This document shows positions 54,741-63,330 of a DNA stretch of 64,000 bases, piece by piece; positions within the stretch are counted from its first letter, which is position 1; every line of letters begins with the position of its first letter. The notes beneath the pieces were generated by a model that saw only the letters and a list, made by a program, of their open reading frames with translations, did no database searches and was not told where the DNA came from. This DNA comes from Burkholderia sp. SRS-46 (GTDB lineage Bacteria; Pseudomonadota; Gammaproteobacteria; Burkholderiales; Burkholderiaceae), in NCBI RefSeq assembly GCF_004343775.1, contig NZ_PTXL01000001.1:372001-436000 (forward strand), written 5' to 3'. Made by a program: the position numbers and the translations under genes.

Positions 54741-54769
54741 AAAACAAAAAGCGCCCCGAAGGGCGCTTT
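54741..54769 (-). terminator. Terminator after efp
   Basis: AAAGCGCCC / GGGCGCTTT with loop CGAA, reading into TTGTTTT on the reverse strand. Confidence 0.88.
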
Positions 54770-54794
54770 GTTCGACGCGGAAACCGCCTGGCGC

Positions 54795-55352
54795 TTACGC
54801 GCGGCTGCGGTACTCGTGCGTACGCGTGTCGATTTCGATCTTGTCGCCGGTGTTGCAGAACAGCGGAACCTGCAGTTCGAAACCGGTTGCCAACTTCGCG
54901 TTCTTCAGCACCTTGCCCGACGACGTGTCGCCCTTGACGGCCGGCTCGGTGTAGGTGATCTCGCGAACCAGGACCGTCGGCAGTTCGACCGAGATCGCCT
55001 TCTCGTTGTAGAACACGACTTCGCACATCATGCCGTCTTCGAGGTAGTTCAGCGCGTCGCCCATCATTTCGGCTTCGACTTCGAACTGGTTGTAGTCGGC
55101 GTCCATGAACACGTACATCGGATCGGCGAAGTACGAGTACGTCACTTCCTTGCGATCGAGCACGACGACGTCGAACTTGTCGTCAGCCTTGTAGACCGAC
55201 TCCTGGCCTGCGTTGGTCAGCAGGTTCTTCATCTTCATCTTGACGACGGCGGCGTTACGGCCCGACTTGTTGTATTCCGTCTTCGAGATGACCCAAGCGT
55301 CGCTGCCGATCTGCACGACGTTGCCTACGCGGAGTTCCTGTGCGGTTTTCAT
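54795..55352 (-). CDS. efp: Elongation factor P
   Basis: A 185-residue tRNA-shaped protein that rescues ribosomes stalled on consecutive prolines. The tip residue is Arg32 ([10 protein letters not shown]), not Lys, so it is of the class that is rhamnosylated by EarP. earP lies just upstream. GGACAG precedes the ATG. Three OB-like domains fill the normal length. Confidence 0.97.
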   Translation of the reverse strand: MKTAQELRVGNVVQIGSDAWVISKTEYNKSGRNAAVVKMKMKNLLTNAGQESVYKADDKFDVVVLDRKEVTYSYFADPMYVFMDADYNQFEVEAEMMGDALNYLEDGMMCEVVFYNEKAISVELPTVLVREITYTEPAVKGDTSSGKVLKNAKLATGFELQVPLFCNTGDKIEIDTRTHEYRSRA

Positions 55353-55480
55353 GAAAAACTGTCCTGATCAATTCAAATTTAAAGGTGCCTGAGCGTTGCG
55401 CAACGGCGGACGGCGCAAGCAGATGCGTTCCGGTTGGCACCCAAAGCAAGCGCTTGCGTGGTCGGCCGTCGGATAACCGT

Positions 55481-56674
55481 TTATTTTAACTGAGATTTTG
55501 CGTATTCGGCCAGCTTTCCAGCGAGATCGCCGACTGCGGCCAGCGCGTCGGCCCAGCGGATCGCGTTCGCCTGCAGCGCCGCGCGATGCTGCCAGAAATC
55601 GGCCCAGTCCGGCGCGCCAGCGCCGTTCCACGCATGCCAGAACCGCGCGAGCGCCTGGCCGGGCGCGTCGGCGAGGCGCTCCGACAGGTGCGCGAGCGCG
55701 GCGTCGAGCTTCGGCAGGTGCGCGTCGTCGGCCTGCGGGTAGATGTGCCAGACGAACGGCCGGCGCGCCCACTGCGCGCGGACGAACGAATCCTCGCCGC
55801 GCACGAAGTTCAGGTCGCTGACCCACAGCAGCGCGTCGTAGTCGGCCTGCGGAACGAACGCGAGCCCGTAGGCGGTGACGTTGCCGCGGCTCGCCCGTGT
55901 GCCGGCGCCGAACGACTCGACCCCGAAAAAGCGCGCGACGCGCGGCGACACGCGCCCCTCGGGCACGAGCGCCACGACGGGCGATGCGCCGTCGCGCCAT
56001 TGTTCGAGGAGCGCATCGACCGCGGGGTTGTCGTACGCGAACAGGCTGACGACCGTCGTGCCGGGCGCGGGCGGCGCGTCGCCGGTCGCGTGCCGCCACC
56101 AGGCCGCGCGTGCGTGCGCGTCGGCGTCGAAGGCCGCGCGGCGCGCGTCGAGGTCGCGCTCCCTCAGCACGCCGCCGGTGCCGGCCGACAGGCCCGGGAA
56201 GAAGAACGTCTTGACGAGCGGGTAGCGCGGGTGCGGCGACGGTCGCAGATGGAAATCGGCGACCCAGTCCTCGGGGCTCAGGTATTCGAGGTTGATCCAC
56301 GCGGGCCGGCGCGTGCGGCGCGCCATCGCCGCGAGATACGCGCCCGGCAGCTCGCACGCGAATGCCTCGATCACGATGTCGGCGATCTCGATCGCATCGC
56401 CGACCTGCGCATGCCAGTGTTCGATCACGACCCCGTCGGCGGCCTGCCGCACCGCGTCGGGATCCACGCCGGGCAGCAGGCGCGCGAACGTGCGCAGGTC
56501 GTCGACGAACAGCCGCACCTGCCAGCCGTGTTCGTGCGCGAGCTGGCGCGCGAGGCGCCAGCACACGCCGATGTCGCCGAAGTTGTCGACGACCGTGCAG
56601 AAGATGTCGCAGGCGAGCGGTTCGTCCGGCGCGCGCGGCGTCGGATCGTGGGGGCGGGAGGCGGTACGTGGCAT
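55481..56674 (-). CDS. earP: EF-P arginine rhamnosyltransferase EarP
   Basis: A 397-residue GT-B enzyme that adds rhamnose from dTDP-L-rhamnose to Arg32 of [27 protein letters not shown] (near 22-45) holds the DNFGDIG motif with the catalytic Asp. [29 protein letters not shown] (near 284-312) is the conserved nucleotide-sugar region. It reads into efp with a gap of about 130 bases. Confidence 0.95.
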   Translation of the reverse strand: MPRTASRPHDPTPRAPDEPLACDIFCTVVDNFGDIGVCWRLARQLAHEHGWQVRLFVDDLRTFARLLPGVDPDAVRQAADGVVIEHWHAQVGDAIEIADIVIEAFACELPGAYLAAMARRTRRPAWINLEYLSPEDWVADFHLRPSPHPRYPLVKTFFFPGLSAGTGGVLRERDLDARRAAFDADAHARAAWWRHATGDAPPAPGTTVVSLFAYDNPAVDALLEQWRDGASPVVALVPEGRVSPRVARFFGVESFGAGTRASRGNVTAYGLAFVPQADYDALLWVSDLNFVRGEDSFVRAQWARRPFVWHIYPQADDAHLPKLDAALAHLSERLADAPGQALARFWHAWNGAGAPDWADFWQHRAALQANAIRWADALAAVGDLAGKLAEYAKSQLK

Positions 56675-56752
56675 CGAAGCGGGCGGTTGGAATGCTCTAA
56701 ACTGGCGATTCTAATGGACCCGTTCGCGCGCCTCGCGGCGCACGGATCACGC

Positions 56753-58765
56753 ATGACATCCCCAGACGCCCCCGAAGCCCCGTTCGAACCGAAGAAGATC
56801 CTCGCGCAGCTGCCGCACCTGCCCGGCGTCTACCGCTATTACGATGCGGCGGGCGCCGTGCTCTACGTCGGCAAGGCGCGCGACCTGAAGAAGCGCGTCT
56901 CGAGCTATTTCACGAAGACGCAGCTGTCGCCGCGCATCGCGATGATGGTCACGCGCATCGCGCGCATCGAGACCACCGTCACGCGGTCGGAGGCCGAGGC
57001 GCTGCTGCTCGAGAACAACCTGATCAAGGCGCTCGCGCCGCGCTACAACATCCTGTTTCGCGACGACAAGTCGTATCCGTACCTGAAGCTCACCGCGCAT
57101 CGCTTTCCGCGGATGGCGTATTACCGTGGCGCGGTCGACAAGCGGAACCAGTATTTCGGACCGTTCCCGAGCGCCTGGGCCGTGCGCGAGAGCATCCAGA
57201 TCCTGCAGCGGGTGTTCCAGCTGCGCACCTGCGAGGATTCGGTGTTCAACAACCGCACGCGGCCGTGCCTGCTGCACCAGATCGGGCGCTGCACCGCGCC
57301 GTGCGTCGGCGCGATCGCCGAAGAGGACTATGCGCGCGACGTGTCGAATGCCGCGCGCTTCCTGCTCGGCCGGCAATCCGAGGTGCTGAAGGAGCTCGAA
57401 CAGAAGATGCACGGCTTCGCGGCCGAGCTGAAGTTCGAGCAGGCGGCGGCCGTGCGCAACCAGATGAGCTCGCTCGCGACCGTGCTGCATCAGCAGGCGA
57501 TCGAGGTCGGCAGCGACAGCGACGTCGACATCCTCGCGGTGGTCGCGCAGGGCGGCCGCGTCTGCGTGAATCTCGCGATGGTGCGCGGCGGGCGGCATCT
57601 CGGCGACAAGGCGTACTTCCCGACCCACGTCGAGAGCGCACTGACGCTCGCGGAAGGCGGCCTCGACGACGAAGCGGCGCCGGCCGGCGACGCGCTGCCC
57701 GACCCGGGCGCGGAAGAGACGGACGGCGCACGCGGTGCCCCGGCCTCGGTCGAAGCCGAGGTGCTCGACGCGTTCATCGCGCAGCACTATCTCGGCAATC
57801 GCGTGCCGCCAGTGCTGGTCGTGAGCCACGCGCCCGCGAGCCGCGACCTGCTCGAGCTGCTGTCCGAGCAGGCCGGCCACAAGGTTGCGCTGGTGCGGCA
57901 GCCACAGGGCCAGCGGCGCGCGTGGCTGTCGATGGCGGAGCAGAATGCGCAGCTCGCGCTCGCGCGGCTGCTGTCCGAGCAGGGCTCGCAGCAGGCGCGC
58001 ACGCGGGCGCTCGCCGACACGCTCAGCTTCGACAGCGACGATCTCGCGCAGCTGCGGATCGAATGCTTCGACATCAGCCACACGATGGGCGAGGCGACGC
58101 AGGCGTCGTGCGTCGTCTATCACCATCACAAGATGCAGTCCGGCGAATACCGCCGCTACAACATCACGGGCATCACGCCGGGCGACGATTACGCGGCCAT
58201 GCGGCAGGTGCTGACGCGCCGCTACGAGAAGATGGTCGAGCAGGCGGCGCAGGCCGCGGCCGCCGACGACGCGGCCGGCATCGACGGCGAGTCGACGCGC
58301 CAGGCCGAGGCCGCGGGCCTGCTGCCGAACATCGTGCTGATCGACGGCGGCAAGGGGCAGGTCGAGATCGCGCGGCAGGTGTTCACCGAGCTCGGGCTCG
58401 ATACGTCGATGCTGGTGGGCGTCGCGAAGGGCGAGGGGCGCAAGGTCGGGCTCGAGACGCTCGTGTTCGCCGACGGCCGTACGCCGCTCGAGCTCGGCAA
58501 GGAAAGCGCCGCGCTGATGCTCGTCGCGCAGATCCGCGACGAAGCGCACCGCTTCGCGATCACCGGGATGCGTGCGAAGCGCGCGAAGGCGCGCCAGACG
58601 TCGCGGCTCGAGGAGCTCGAAGGCGTCGGCGCGAAACGCCGGCAGCGGCTGCTCGCGCGCTTCGGCGGGTTGCGCGGCGTCGTCGCGGCGAGCGTCGAGG
58701 AGCTCGCGAGCGTCGAGGGCATCTCGCACGCGCTCGCCGAGCAGATCTACCGGCAGCTGCACTGA
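56753..58765 (+). CDS. uvrC: Excinuclease ABC subunit C
   Basis: A 670-residue nuclease that makes both cuts in nucleotide-excision repair. GIY-YIG domain ([25 protein letters not shown], near 21-45); UVR domain for UvrB contact ([16 protein letters not shown], near 225-240); RNase-H-like domain; two C-terminal helix-hairpin-helix motifs ([32 protein letters not shown]). A low-complexity insert of about 35 residues (near 300-335) and another Ala-rich one (near 500-520) lengthen it. MTSPDAP is chosen as start; an ATG at 56714 is also in frame. Confidence 0.96.
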   Translation: MTSPDAPEAPFEPKKILAQLPHLPGVYRYYDAAGAVLYVGKARDLKKRVSSYFTKTQLSPRIAMMVTRIARIETTVTRSEAEALLLENNLIKALAPRYNILFRDDKSYPYLKLTAHRFPRMAYYRGAVDKRNQYFGPFPSAWAVRESIQILQRVFQLRTCEDSVFNNRTRPCLLHQIGRCTAPCVGAIAEEDYARDVSNAARFLLGRQSEVLKELEQKMHGFAAELKFEQAAAVRNQMSSLATVLHQQAIEVGSDSDVDILAVVAQGGRVCVNLAMVRGGRHLGDKAYFPTHVESALTLAEGGLDDEAAPAGDALPDPGAEETDGARGAPASVEAEVLDAFIAQHYLGNRVPPVLVVSHAPASRDLLELLSEQAGHKVALVRQPQGQRRAWLSMAEQNAQLALARLLSEQGSQQARTRALADTLSFDSDDLAQLRIECFDISHTMGEATQASCVVYHHHKMQSGEYRRYNITGITPGDDYAAMRQVLTRRYEKMVEQAAQAAAADDAAGIDGESTRQAEAAGLLPNIVLIDGGKGQVEIARQVFTELGLDTSMLVGVAKGEGRKVGLETLVFADGRTPLELGKESAALMLVAQIRDEAHRFAITGMRAKRAKARQTSRLEELEGVGAKRRQRLLARFGGLRGVVAASVEELASVEGISHALAEQIYRQLH

Positions 58766-58848
58766 CGCGCGCCGCGCGGCCGCCCGCTTGGCTTGTGGCA
58801 GGGCGGTCGACGCGGCACAATTGCGAATCCTTTACTGTCCCGCATGCC

Positions 58849-59436
58849 ATGCCGTTCAATTTCCCGATTTTCCTGACGTGGGTGCGGATCGTGCTGATTC
58901 CGCTCGTCGTCGGCGTGTTCTATCTGCCGGACACGATGATGGGCGGCGCGCACCGCAACCTCGCGGCGGCGCTGATCTTCATCCTCGCCGCGCTCACCGA
59001 CTGGTTCGACGGTTACCTGGCCCGCAAATGGAATCAGACGTCGTCGTTCGGCGCGTTCCTCGACCCGGTCGCGGACAAGCTGATGGTGACGGCTGCGCTG
59101 CTGATCCTCGTGCAGATTTCGCGAGTCGACGCGGCGATCGCGCTCGTGATCGTCGGCCGCGAGATCGCGATCTCGGCGCTGCGCGAATGGATGGCACAGA
59201 TCGGCGCGTCGAAGAGCGTCGCGGTGAATCAGCTCGGCAAGTTCAAGACCGCCTGCCAGATGGTGGCGATTCCGATGCTGCTGTACTACGGGCCGCTGCC
59301 GCTCGGCATCGCGACGATCGACACGCGCGTGTGGGGCGAGTGGCTGATGTATCTCGCGGCGGTGCTGACGATCTGGTCGATGCTCTACTACATGAAGCTC
59401 GCATGGCCGCAGATTCGCGAGCGCAGCCGCGTGTGA
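58849..59436 (+). CDS. pgsA: Phosphatidylglycerophosphate synthase
   Basis: A 195-residue CDP-alcohol phosphotransferase making PG-phosphate from CDP-diacylglycerol. The motif DWFDGYLARKWNQTSSFGAFLDPVADKL (near 45-72) has all the Asp residues for metal and catalysis. Four to five membrane helices. It follows uvrC by 83 bases; uvrC-pgsA-tRNA-Gly-tRNA-Cys is the order also seen in E. coli. Confidence 0.96.
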   Translation: MPFNFPIFLTWVRIVLIPLVVGVFYLPDTMMGGAHRNLAAALIFILAALTDWFDGYLARKWNQTSSFGAFLDPVADKLMVTAALLILVQISRVDAAIALVIVGREIAISALREWMAQIGASKSVAVNQLGKFKTACQMVAIPMLLYYGPLPLGIATIDTRVWGEWLMYLAAVLTIWSMLYYMKLAWPQIRERSRV

Positions 59437-59491
59437 CGCGGCTCGCGATGCCGGAGCGCCAAGGTTTTTGGAAAGAGGGCACGAAAAGCGC

Positions 59492-59520
59492 TTGACACCC
59501 GAGTGTGCCTTCGACATAAT
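59492..59520 (+). promoter_or_regulatory. Sigma-70 promoter of the tRNA-Gly cluster
   Basis: A perfect TTGACA (59492-59497), 17 bases, CATAAT (59515-59520). It drives the three tRNA-Gly genes. Confidence 0.9.
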
Positions 59521-59574
59521 CTCGCTTCTCCGCTGCACGACAAAGCGAGTGCGGCGAGGCAGAAGCAGCAGTAT

Positions 59575-59650
59575 GCGGGAGTAGCTCAGTTGGTAGAGCG
59601 CAACCTTGCCAAGGTTGAGGTCGCGAGTTCGAGACTCGTCTCCCGCTCCA
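59575..59650 (+). tRNA. tRNA-Gly (GCC), copy 1
   Basis: A 76-base cloverleaf with anticodon GCC in CTTGCCAAG, T-loop GTTCGAGAC and encoded CCA. Confidence 0.97.
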
Positions 59651-59698
59651 GGTTTCTGGTGGCGCGCAGTACGGCAGGCGCTGCACATGCAGGACAAC

Positions 59699-59774
59699 GC
59701 GGGAGTAGCTCAGTTGGTAGAGCGCAACCTTGCCAAGGTTGAGGTCGCGAGTTCGAGACTCGTCTCCCGCTCCA
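59699..59774 (+). tRNA. tRNA-Gly (GCC), copy 2
   Basis: The same 76 bases as copy 1, with anticodon GCC and encoded CCA. Confidence 0.97.
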
Positions 59775-59823
59775 GGTTTTTGGCGGCGCGTTGTACGGCA
59801 AGGCGTTGCACATGCAGGACAAT

Positions 59824-59899
59824 GCGGGAGTAGCTCAGTTGGTAGAGCGCAACCTTGCCAAGGTTGAGGTCGCGAGTTCGAGACTCGTCTCCCGCTCCA
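59824..59899 (+). tRNA. tRNA-Gly (GCC), copy 3
   Basis: The same 76 bases as copy 1. A terminator-like hairpin begins 7 bases after it. Confidence 0.97.
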
Positions 59900-59905
59900 A
59901 GCACT

Positions 59906-59928
59906 GGGGAAGCAAAGCTTCCCTTTTT
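59906..59928 (+). terminator. Terminator after tRNA-Gly cluster
   Basis: GGGAAGC / GCTTCCC with an AAA loop and five T, between the last tRNA-Gly and tRNA-Cys. Confidence 0.75.
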
Positions 59929-59997
59929 GTTTGATGGACCGATGGTCGTCAATCAAATCTGTCGTTCGCCGTCACGGCGAATGAACAGTCCGCTTAC

Positions 59998-60071
59998 GGC
60001 GCGATAGCAAAGCGGTTATGCAGCGGCCTGCAAAGCCGTTTAGGCCGGTTCGACTCCGGCTCGCGCCTCCA
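59998..60071 (+). tRNA. tRNA-Cys (anticodon GCA)
   Basis: A 74-base cloverleaf starting GGCGCGATAGCAAAG, with anticodon loop CTGCAAA (GCA), T-loop GTTCGACTC and encoded CCA. A TTCGCCG/CGGCGAA stem lies 16 bases ahead; no consensus promoter of its own was found. Confidence 0.97.
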
Positions 60072-60073
60072 GA

Positions 60074-60106
60074 AAAAGCCCCGCCTCGGCGGGGCTTTTC
60101 TTTTTT
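60074..60106 (+). terminator. Terminator after tRNA-Cys
   Basis: AAAAGCCCCGC / GCGGGGCTTTT with a 4-base loop, then a further T-run. Confidence 0.9.
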
Positions 60107-60185
60107 CTGCGCCATCACATTACATTCGCCGTCACACGTGCGCATCGGAAGGGCGCGCACGTGCAAGGCAACACGTGCGGCCGCA

Positions 60186-60689
60186 TCAGCCTCGCGCCTT
60201 CTCCCACGCATGTTCGACGAACACGCGGCACAGCGCTTCCATGCCTTTCCGGTCGTCATCGTCGAAGCGCGCGGCAACGGGGCTGTCGACATCCCATACG
60301 CCGATCAGCGTGCCGTCGCTCGCGACGAGCGGCACGACGATCTCGGATTCGGACGCCGCGTCGCATGCGATATGGCCGGGGAACGCGTGCACGTCGCGCA
60401 CCACCTGCGTGTCGCGCGTCTGCGCGGCCGTGCCGCACACACCCTTGCCGAGCGCGATCCGCACGCACGCGGGCTTGCCCTGGAACGGGCCGACCACGAG
60501 CTCGGCGCCGTCGAAGAAATAGAAGCCGGCCCAGTTGAGCTGGTCGAGCGAGTGATAGACGAGCGCGGCGAAGTTCGCGGCGTTGGCGATCAGGTCGCGT
60601 TCGGATTCGACGAGCGAGCGGGCCTGCTCGACGAGCGTCGCGTAGTGATCGGCCTTGGAGGCGTGAGCGTCGTTGGACAGCGTGAACAT
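60186..60689 (-). CDS. msrC: Free methionine-(R)-sulfoxide reductase, GAF type
   Basis: A 167-residue GAF-domain enzyme that reduces free methionine-R-sulfoxide. WAGFYFFDGAELVVGPFQGKPACVRIALGKGVCGTAA (near 53-89) and HIACDAASESEIVVPL (near 106-121) hold the three catalytic cysteines. It stands alone between the tRNA cluster and a LysR gene. Confidence 0.9.
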   Translation of the reverse strand: MFTLSNDAHASKADHYATLVEQARSLVESERDLIANAANFAALVYHSLDQLNWAGFYFFDGAELVVGPFQGKPACVRIALGKGVCGTAAQTRDTQVVRDVHAFPGHIACDAASESEIVVPLVASDGTLIGVWDVDSPVAARFDDDDRKGMEALCRVFVEHAWEKARG

Positions 60690-60791
60690 GGCTGAATTGC
60701 GGAAGGGTTATCGAAAGTGCGCGAGGCGCGTATGCGGCAGTCTACGGCACATGCCGACGACGTGCAGCGCGTGCGAGCCTGCGTCGCGGGC

Positions 60792-61709
60792 TCAGTCGGG
60801 CTCGAGCTCGGCAAAGCGCTGCGCAAGAAAATCCAGCAGCGCGCGCACCGACGGCAGCAAGCCGCGGCGCGACGCGAACACCGCATGCACGATCTCGCGA
60901 CGCGGCGCCCACTCGGGCAGCACGGCGCTCAGCGTGCCCTGCGCGAGTTCGTCGCGCACCATCATCGTCGGCAACTGCACGATGCCGACGCCGGCGAGTG
61001 CGGCCGCGCGCAACGCGAGCATCCCGCCCGTGACGAGGCGCGGCTGGTGATGGATCTCCGCGCGCGCGCCGTCGGGCCCGTGCAGCCGCCACACGTGCGC
61101 GCCCTGCGGGGCGCCGAGGTCGAGGCTCGGCAGGCGGGCGAGATCGGCGGGCACGGCCGGCATCCCGTGCTCGCGCAGCAGCGCGGCGCTCGCGACGAGG
61201 CACTGCCCGCGCTCGGCCAGCACGCGCAGCGCGAGATCGCTGTCTTCGAGCGGCGGCGGCCGCACGCGGATCGCCACGTCGATGCCTTCGCCCACCACGT
61301 CGACGCGCCGGTTGGTCGCTTCCAGGTGAATCTCGACGCGCGGGCACGCGTTCATGAACGCCGCGATCATCCCGCCGACGAGCGAGTCGAGCAGCGCGAC
61401 CGGGCACGTGACCCGCACGATGCCGCGCGGCTCCTCGTGCAGCAGCGCGATCGCCTCGTCGGCGGCGTCGGCCTCGACGAGCATCGCGCGGCAATGCGCG
61501 TAGTAGGTCTGGCCGACCTCGGTTACCGTGAAGCGGCGTGTCGAACGCTGGATCAGCCGCATGCCGACGCGCGTCTCGAGCAGCGCGATGCGCCGGCTCA
61601 GCTTCGATTTCGGCATGTTCAGCGCCCGGCCCGCCGGCGCGAAGCCGCCGTGGTCGACCACCTGCACGAAGTAATAGAGATCGTTCAGATCTCGCTGGGT
61701 ATCGTTCAT
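60792..61709 (-). CDS. LysR-family transcriptional regulator
   Basis: A 305-residue protein. Winged helix at residues about 8-65 (LNDLYYFVQVVDHGGFAPAGRALNMPKSKLSRRIALLE) followed by a type-2 periplasmic-binding-like effector domain. It is divergent from the pirin gene with 109 bases between the starts. LysR/pirin divergent pairs are widespread, so it probably controls that gene. The ATG at 61709 is preferred to a GTG four codons upstream. Confidence 0.92.
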   Translation of the reverse strand: MNDTQRDLNDLYYFVQVVDHGGFAPAGRALNMPKSKLSRRIALLETRVGMRLIQRSTRRFTVTEVGQTYYAHCRAMLVEADAADEAIALLHEEPRGIVRVTCPVALLDSLVGGMIAAFMNACPRVEIHLEATNRRVDVVGEGIDVAIRVRPPPLEDSDLALRVLAERGQCLVASAALLREHGMPAVPADLARLPSLDLGAPQGAHVWRLHGPDGARAEIHHQPRLVTGGMLALRAAALAGVGIVQLPTMMVRDELAQGTLSAVLPEWAPRREIVHAVFASRRGLLPSVRALLDFLAQRFAELEPD

Positions 61710-61818
61710 CAAATGGAACACTGAGTGCGATTTTCGCAGTCTACCGGATCGATCGTTCTGATTCTATATTTCTATCCAGGATGCGAAACACGGGTTTCGC
61801 CGCAATTCGGAGAGGAAG

Positions 61819-62691
61819 ATGAAGAAGATCCAGGGTGTGTACAGTGCGCCGCGCGGCCATTGGGTCGGCGACGGGTTTCCGGTGCGCTCGATGTTCAGCT
61901 ACCAGTCGCATGGCGCGCATCTGAGCCCGTTCCTGCTGCTCGATTACGCGGGCCCGGCGACGTTCGAGCCGGGTTCGGCCGCGGCGCCGCGCGGCGTCGG
62001 CCAGCATCCGCATCGCGGGTTCGAAACGGTGACGATCGTCTATGACGGCGAGGTCGCGCACCGCGACTCGACGGGCGCGGGCGGCGTGATCGGCCCGGGC
62101 GACGTCCAGTGGATGACCGCCGCGAGCGGGATCCTGCACGAGGAGTTCCACTCGGAGGCGTTCACGAAGCGCGGCGGGCCGCTCGAAATGGTGCAGCTGT
62201 GGGTGAACCTGCCCGCCGCGGACAAGATGGGCGCGCCCGGCTACCAGACGCTGCTGGACGCGGACATCCCGGTGGTCGAGTTGTCGGAAGGCGCGGGTCG
62301 TGCGCGGATCATCGCGGGCGAACTCGACGGGCGGCGCGGACCGGCCCGCACGCACACGCCGATCGACGTGTGGGACGTGCGGCTCGCGGCGGGCGGTCGC
62401 GCGCGGTTTCCGGTCGCGGACGGGCGCACGCTCGCGGTGGTCGTGCTGAGCGGCACGGTGCTGGTGAACGGCGAGACGGTCGCACGCGAAGCGCAGTTCG
62501 TGCAGTTGAGCCGCGACGGTCGTGACGTCGAGCTCGAAGCGAACAGCGACGTGAAGCTGCTGATCCTGAGCGGCGAACCGATCGACGAACCGGTCGTCGG
62601 TTACGGGCCGTTCGTGATGAACTCGCAGGCGGAGATTCGCGCCGCCATCGACGATTTCAACAGCGGCCGCTTCGGCAGGATGCCGGCGTGA
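61819..62691 (+). CDS. Pirin-family protein
   Basis: A 290-residue bicupin. Metal-binding His/Glu residues are in GQHPHRGFETVTIVYDGEVAHRDSTG (near 54-79) and MTAASGILHEEF (near 99-110). Some pirins oxidise quercetin; others bind metabolic enzymes. GGAAG precedes the ATG. Divergent from a LysR regulator. Confidence 0.92.
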   Translation: MKKIQGVYSAPRGHWVGDGFPVRSMFSYQSHGAHLSPFLLLDYAGPATFEPGSAAAPRGVGQHPHRGFETVTIVYDGEVAHRDSTGAGGVIGPGDVQWMTAASGILHEEFHSEAFTKRGGPLEMVQLWVNLPAADKMGAPGYQTLLDADIPVVELSEGAGRARIIAGELDGRRGPARTHTPIDVWDVRLAAGGRARFPVADGRTLAVVVLSGTVLVNGETVAREAQFVQLSRDGRDVELEANSDVKLLILSGEPIDEPVVGYGPFVMNSQAEIRAAIDDFNSGRFGRMPA

Positions 62692-62694
62692 CGA

Positions 62695-62722
62695 ACGGGC
62701 CCCGCGCAATGCGGGGCCCGTT
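62695..62722 (+). terminator. Terminator after the pirin gene
   Basis: AACGGGCCCCGC / GCGGGGCCCGTT with loop GCAAT; the T-tract after it is short. Confidence 0.7.
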
Positions 62723-62816
62723 GTCGTGCGGGCAGCGGAGGTCGCGCGGCGCGTGTGCTTCGAGGCATAATCGACGATTGCCCGCGCCAGCCGGCGCGAC
62801 CGAATCAGGATCGCAC

Positions 62817-63311
62817 ATGAACGCTCCCGTCTCCGCTGCAAACCCGCCCGCCACCGATGCGCTCGAGTGGCGCTGGAAAGCCTTCGATGCGCTGTCGGCG
62901 CGCGAGGTCTATACGATTCTCGAGGCGCGCAGCGCGGTGTTCGTCGTCGAGCAGAACTGCGTGTACCGCGACATCGACGACGCGGACCAGGCCGCCTGGC
63001 ATCTGGCCGCCTACGACGACGCGGGCCGGCTGGCCGGCTACCTGCGCGTGCTGCTGCCCGATGCGCAGGACCCCGACATCCGGATCGGCCGCGTGCTGAC
63101 GACCGCCGCGTTTCGCGGCGCGGGCCTCGGCAACGCGCTGCTCGTGCGCGCGCTCGAGCAGATCCGCGCGCAGTGGCCCGACACGCCGGTGAGCCTGCAT
63201 GCGCAGGCCCATCTGCAACGCTTCTACGGTGCGTTCGGCTTCGCGCCAAGCTCCGACGTGCACGACGACGACGGCATTCCGCACGTGTGGATGCGCAGCG
63301 CGCGCGCCTGA
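62817..63311 (+). CDS. ElaA-like GNAT acetyltransferase
   Basis: A 164-residue GNAT domain. EVYTILEARSAVFVVEQNCVYRDIDDADQ (near 31-59) is the ElaA signature. The acetyl-CoA loop is RVLTTAAFRGAGLGNALLVRAL (near 92-113) and AQAHLQRFYGAFGF is the end. Substrate unknown. Confidence 0.9.
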   Translation: MNAPVSAANPPATDALEWRWKAFDALSAREVYTILEARSAVFVVEQNCVYRDIDDADQAAWHLAAYDDAGRLAGYLRVLLPDAQDPDIRIGRVLTTAAFRGAGLGNALLVRALEQIRAQWPDTPVSLHAQAHLQRFYGAFGFAPSSDVHDDDGIPHVWMRSARA

Positions 63312-63330
63312 CGCGGCGGCGCGCGCCGCG

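Larger units (their letters stand above)
59575..59899 (+). repeat. Tandem triplication of a tRNA-Gly unit
   Basis: Three tRNA-Gly copies with the same sequence at periods of 124 and 125 bases. The two spacers are also clearly related (ACGGCA and GCACATGCAGGACAA shared), so the unit of duplication is gene plus spacer. Confidence 0.92.

Noticed and set aside
59575..59899. Regular repeats that might be read as a CRISPR array
   Set aside because: The repeats are whole 76-base tRNA-Gly genes with cloverleaf and CCA, and the spacers are related to each other.
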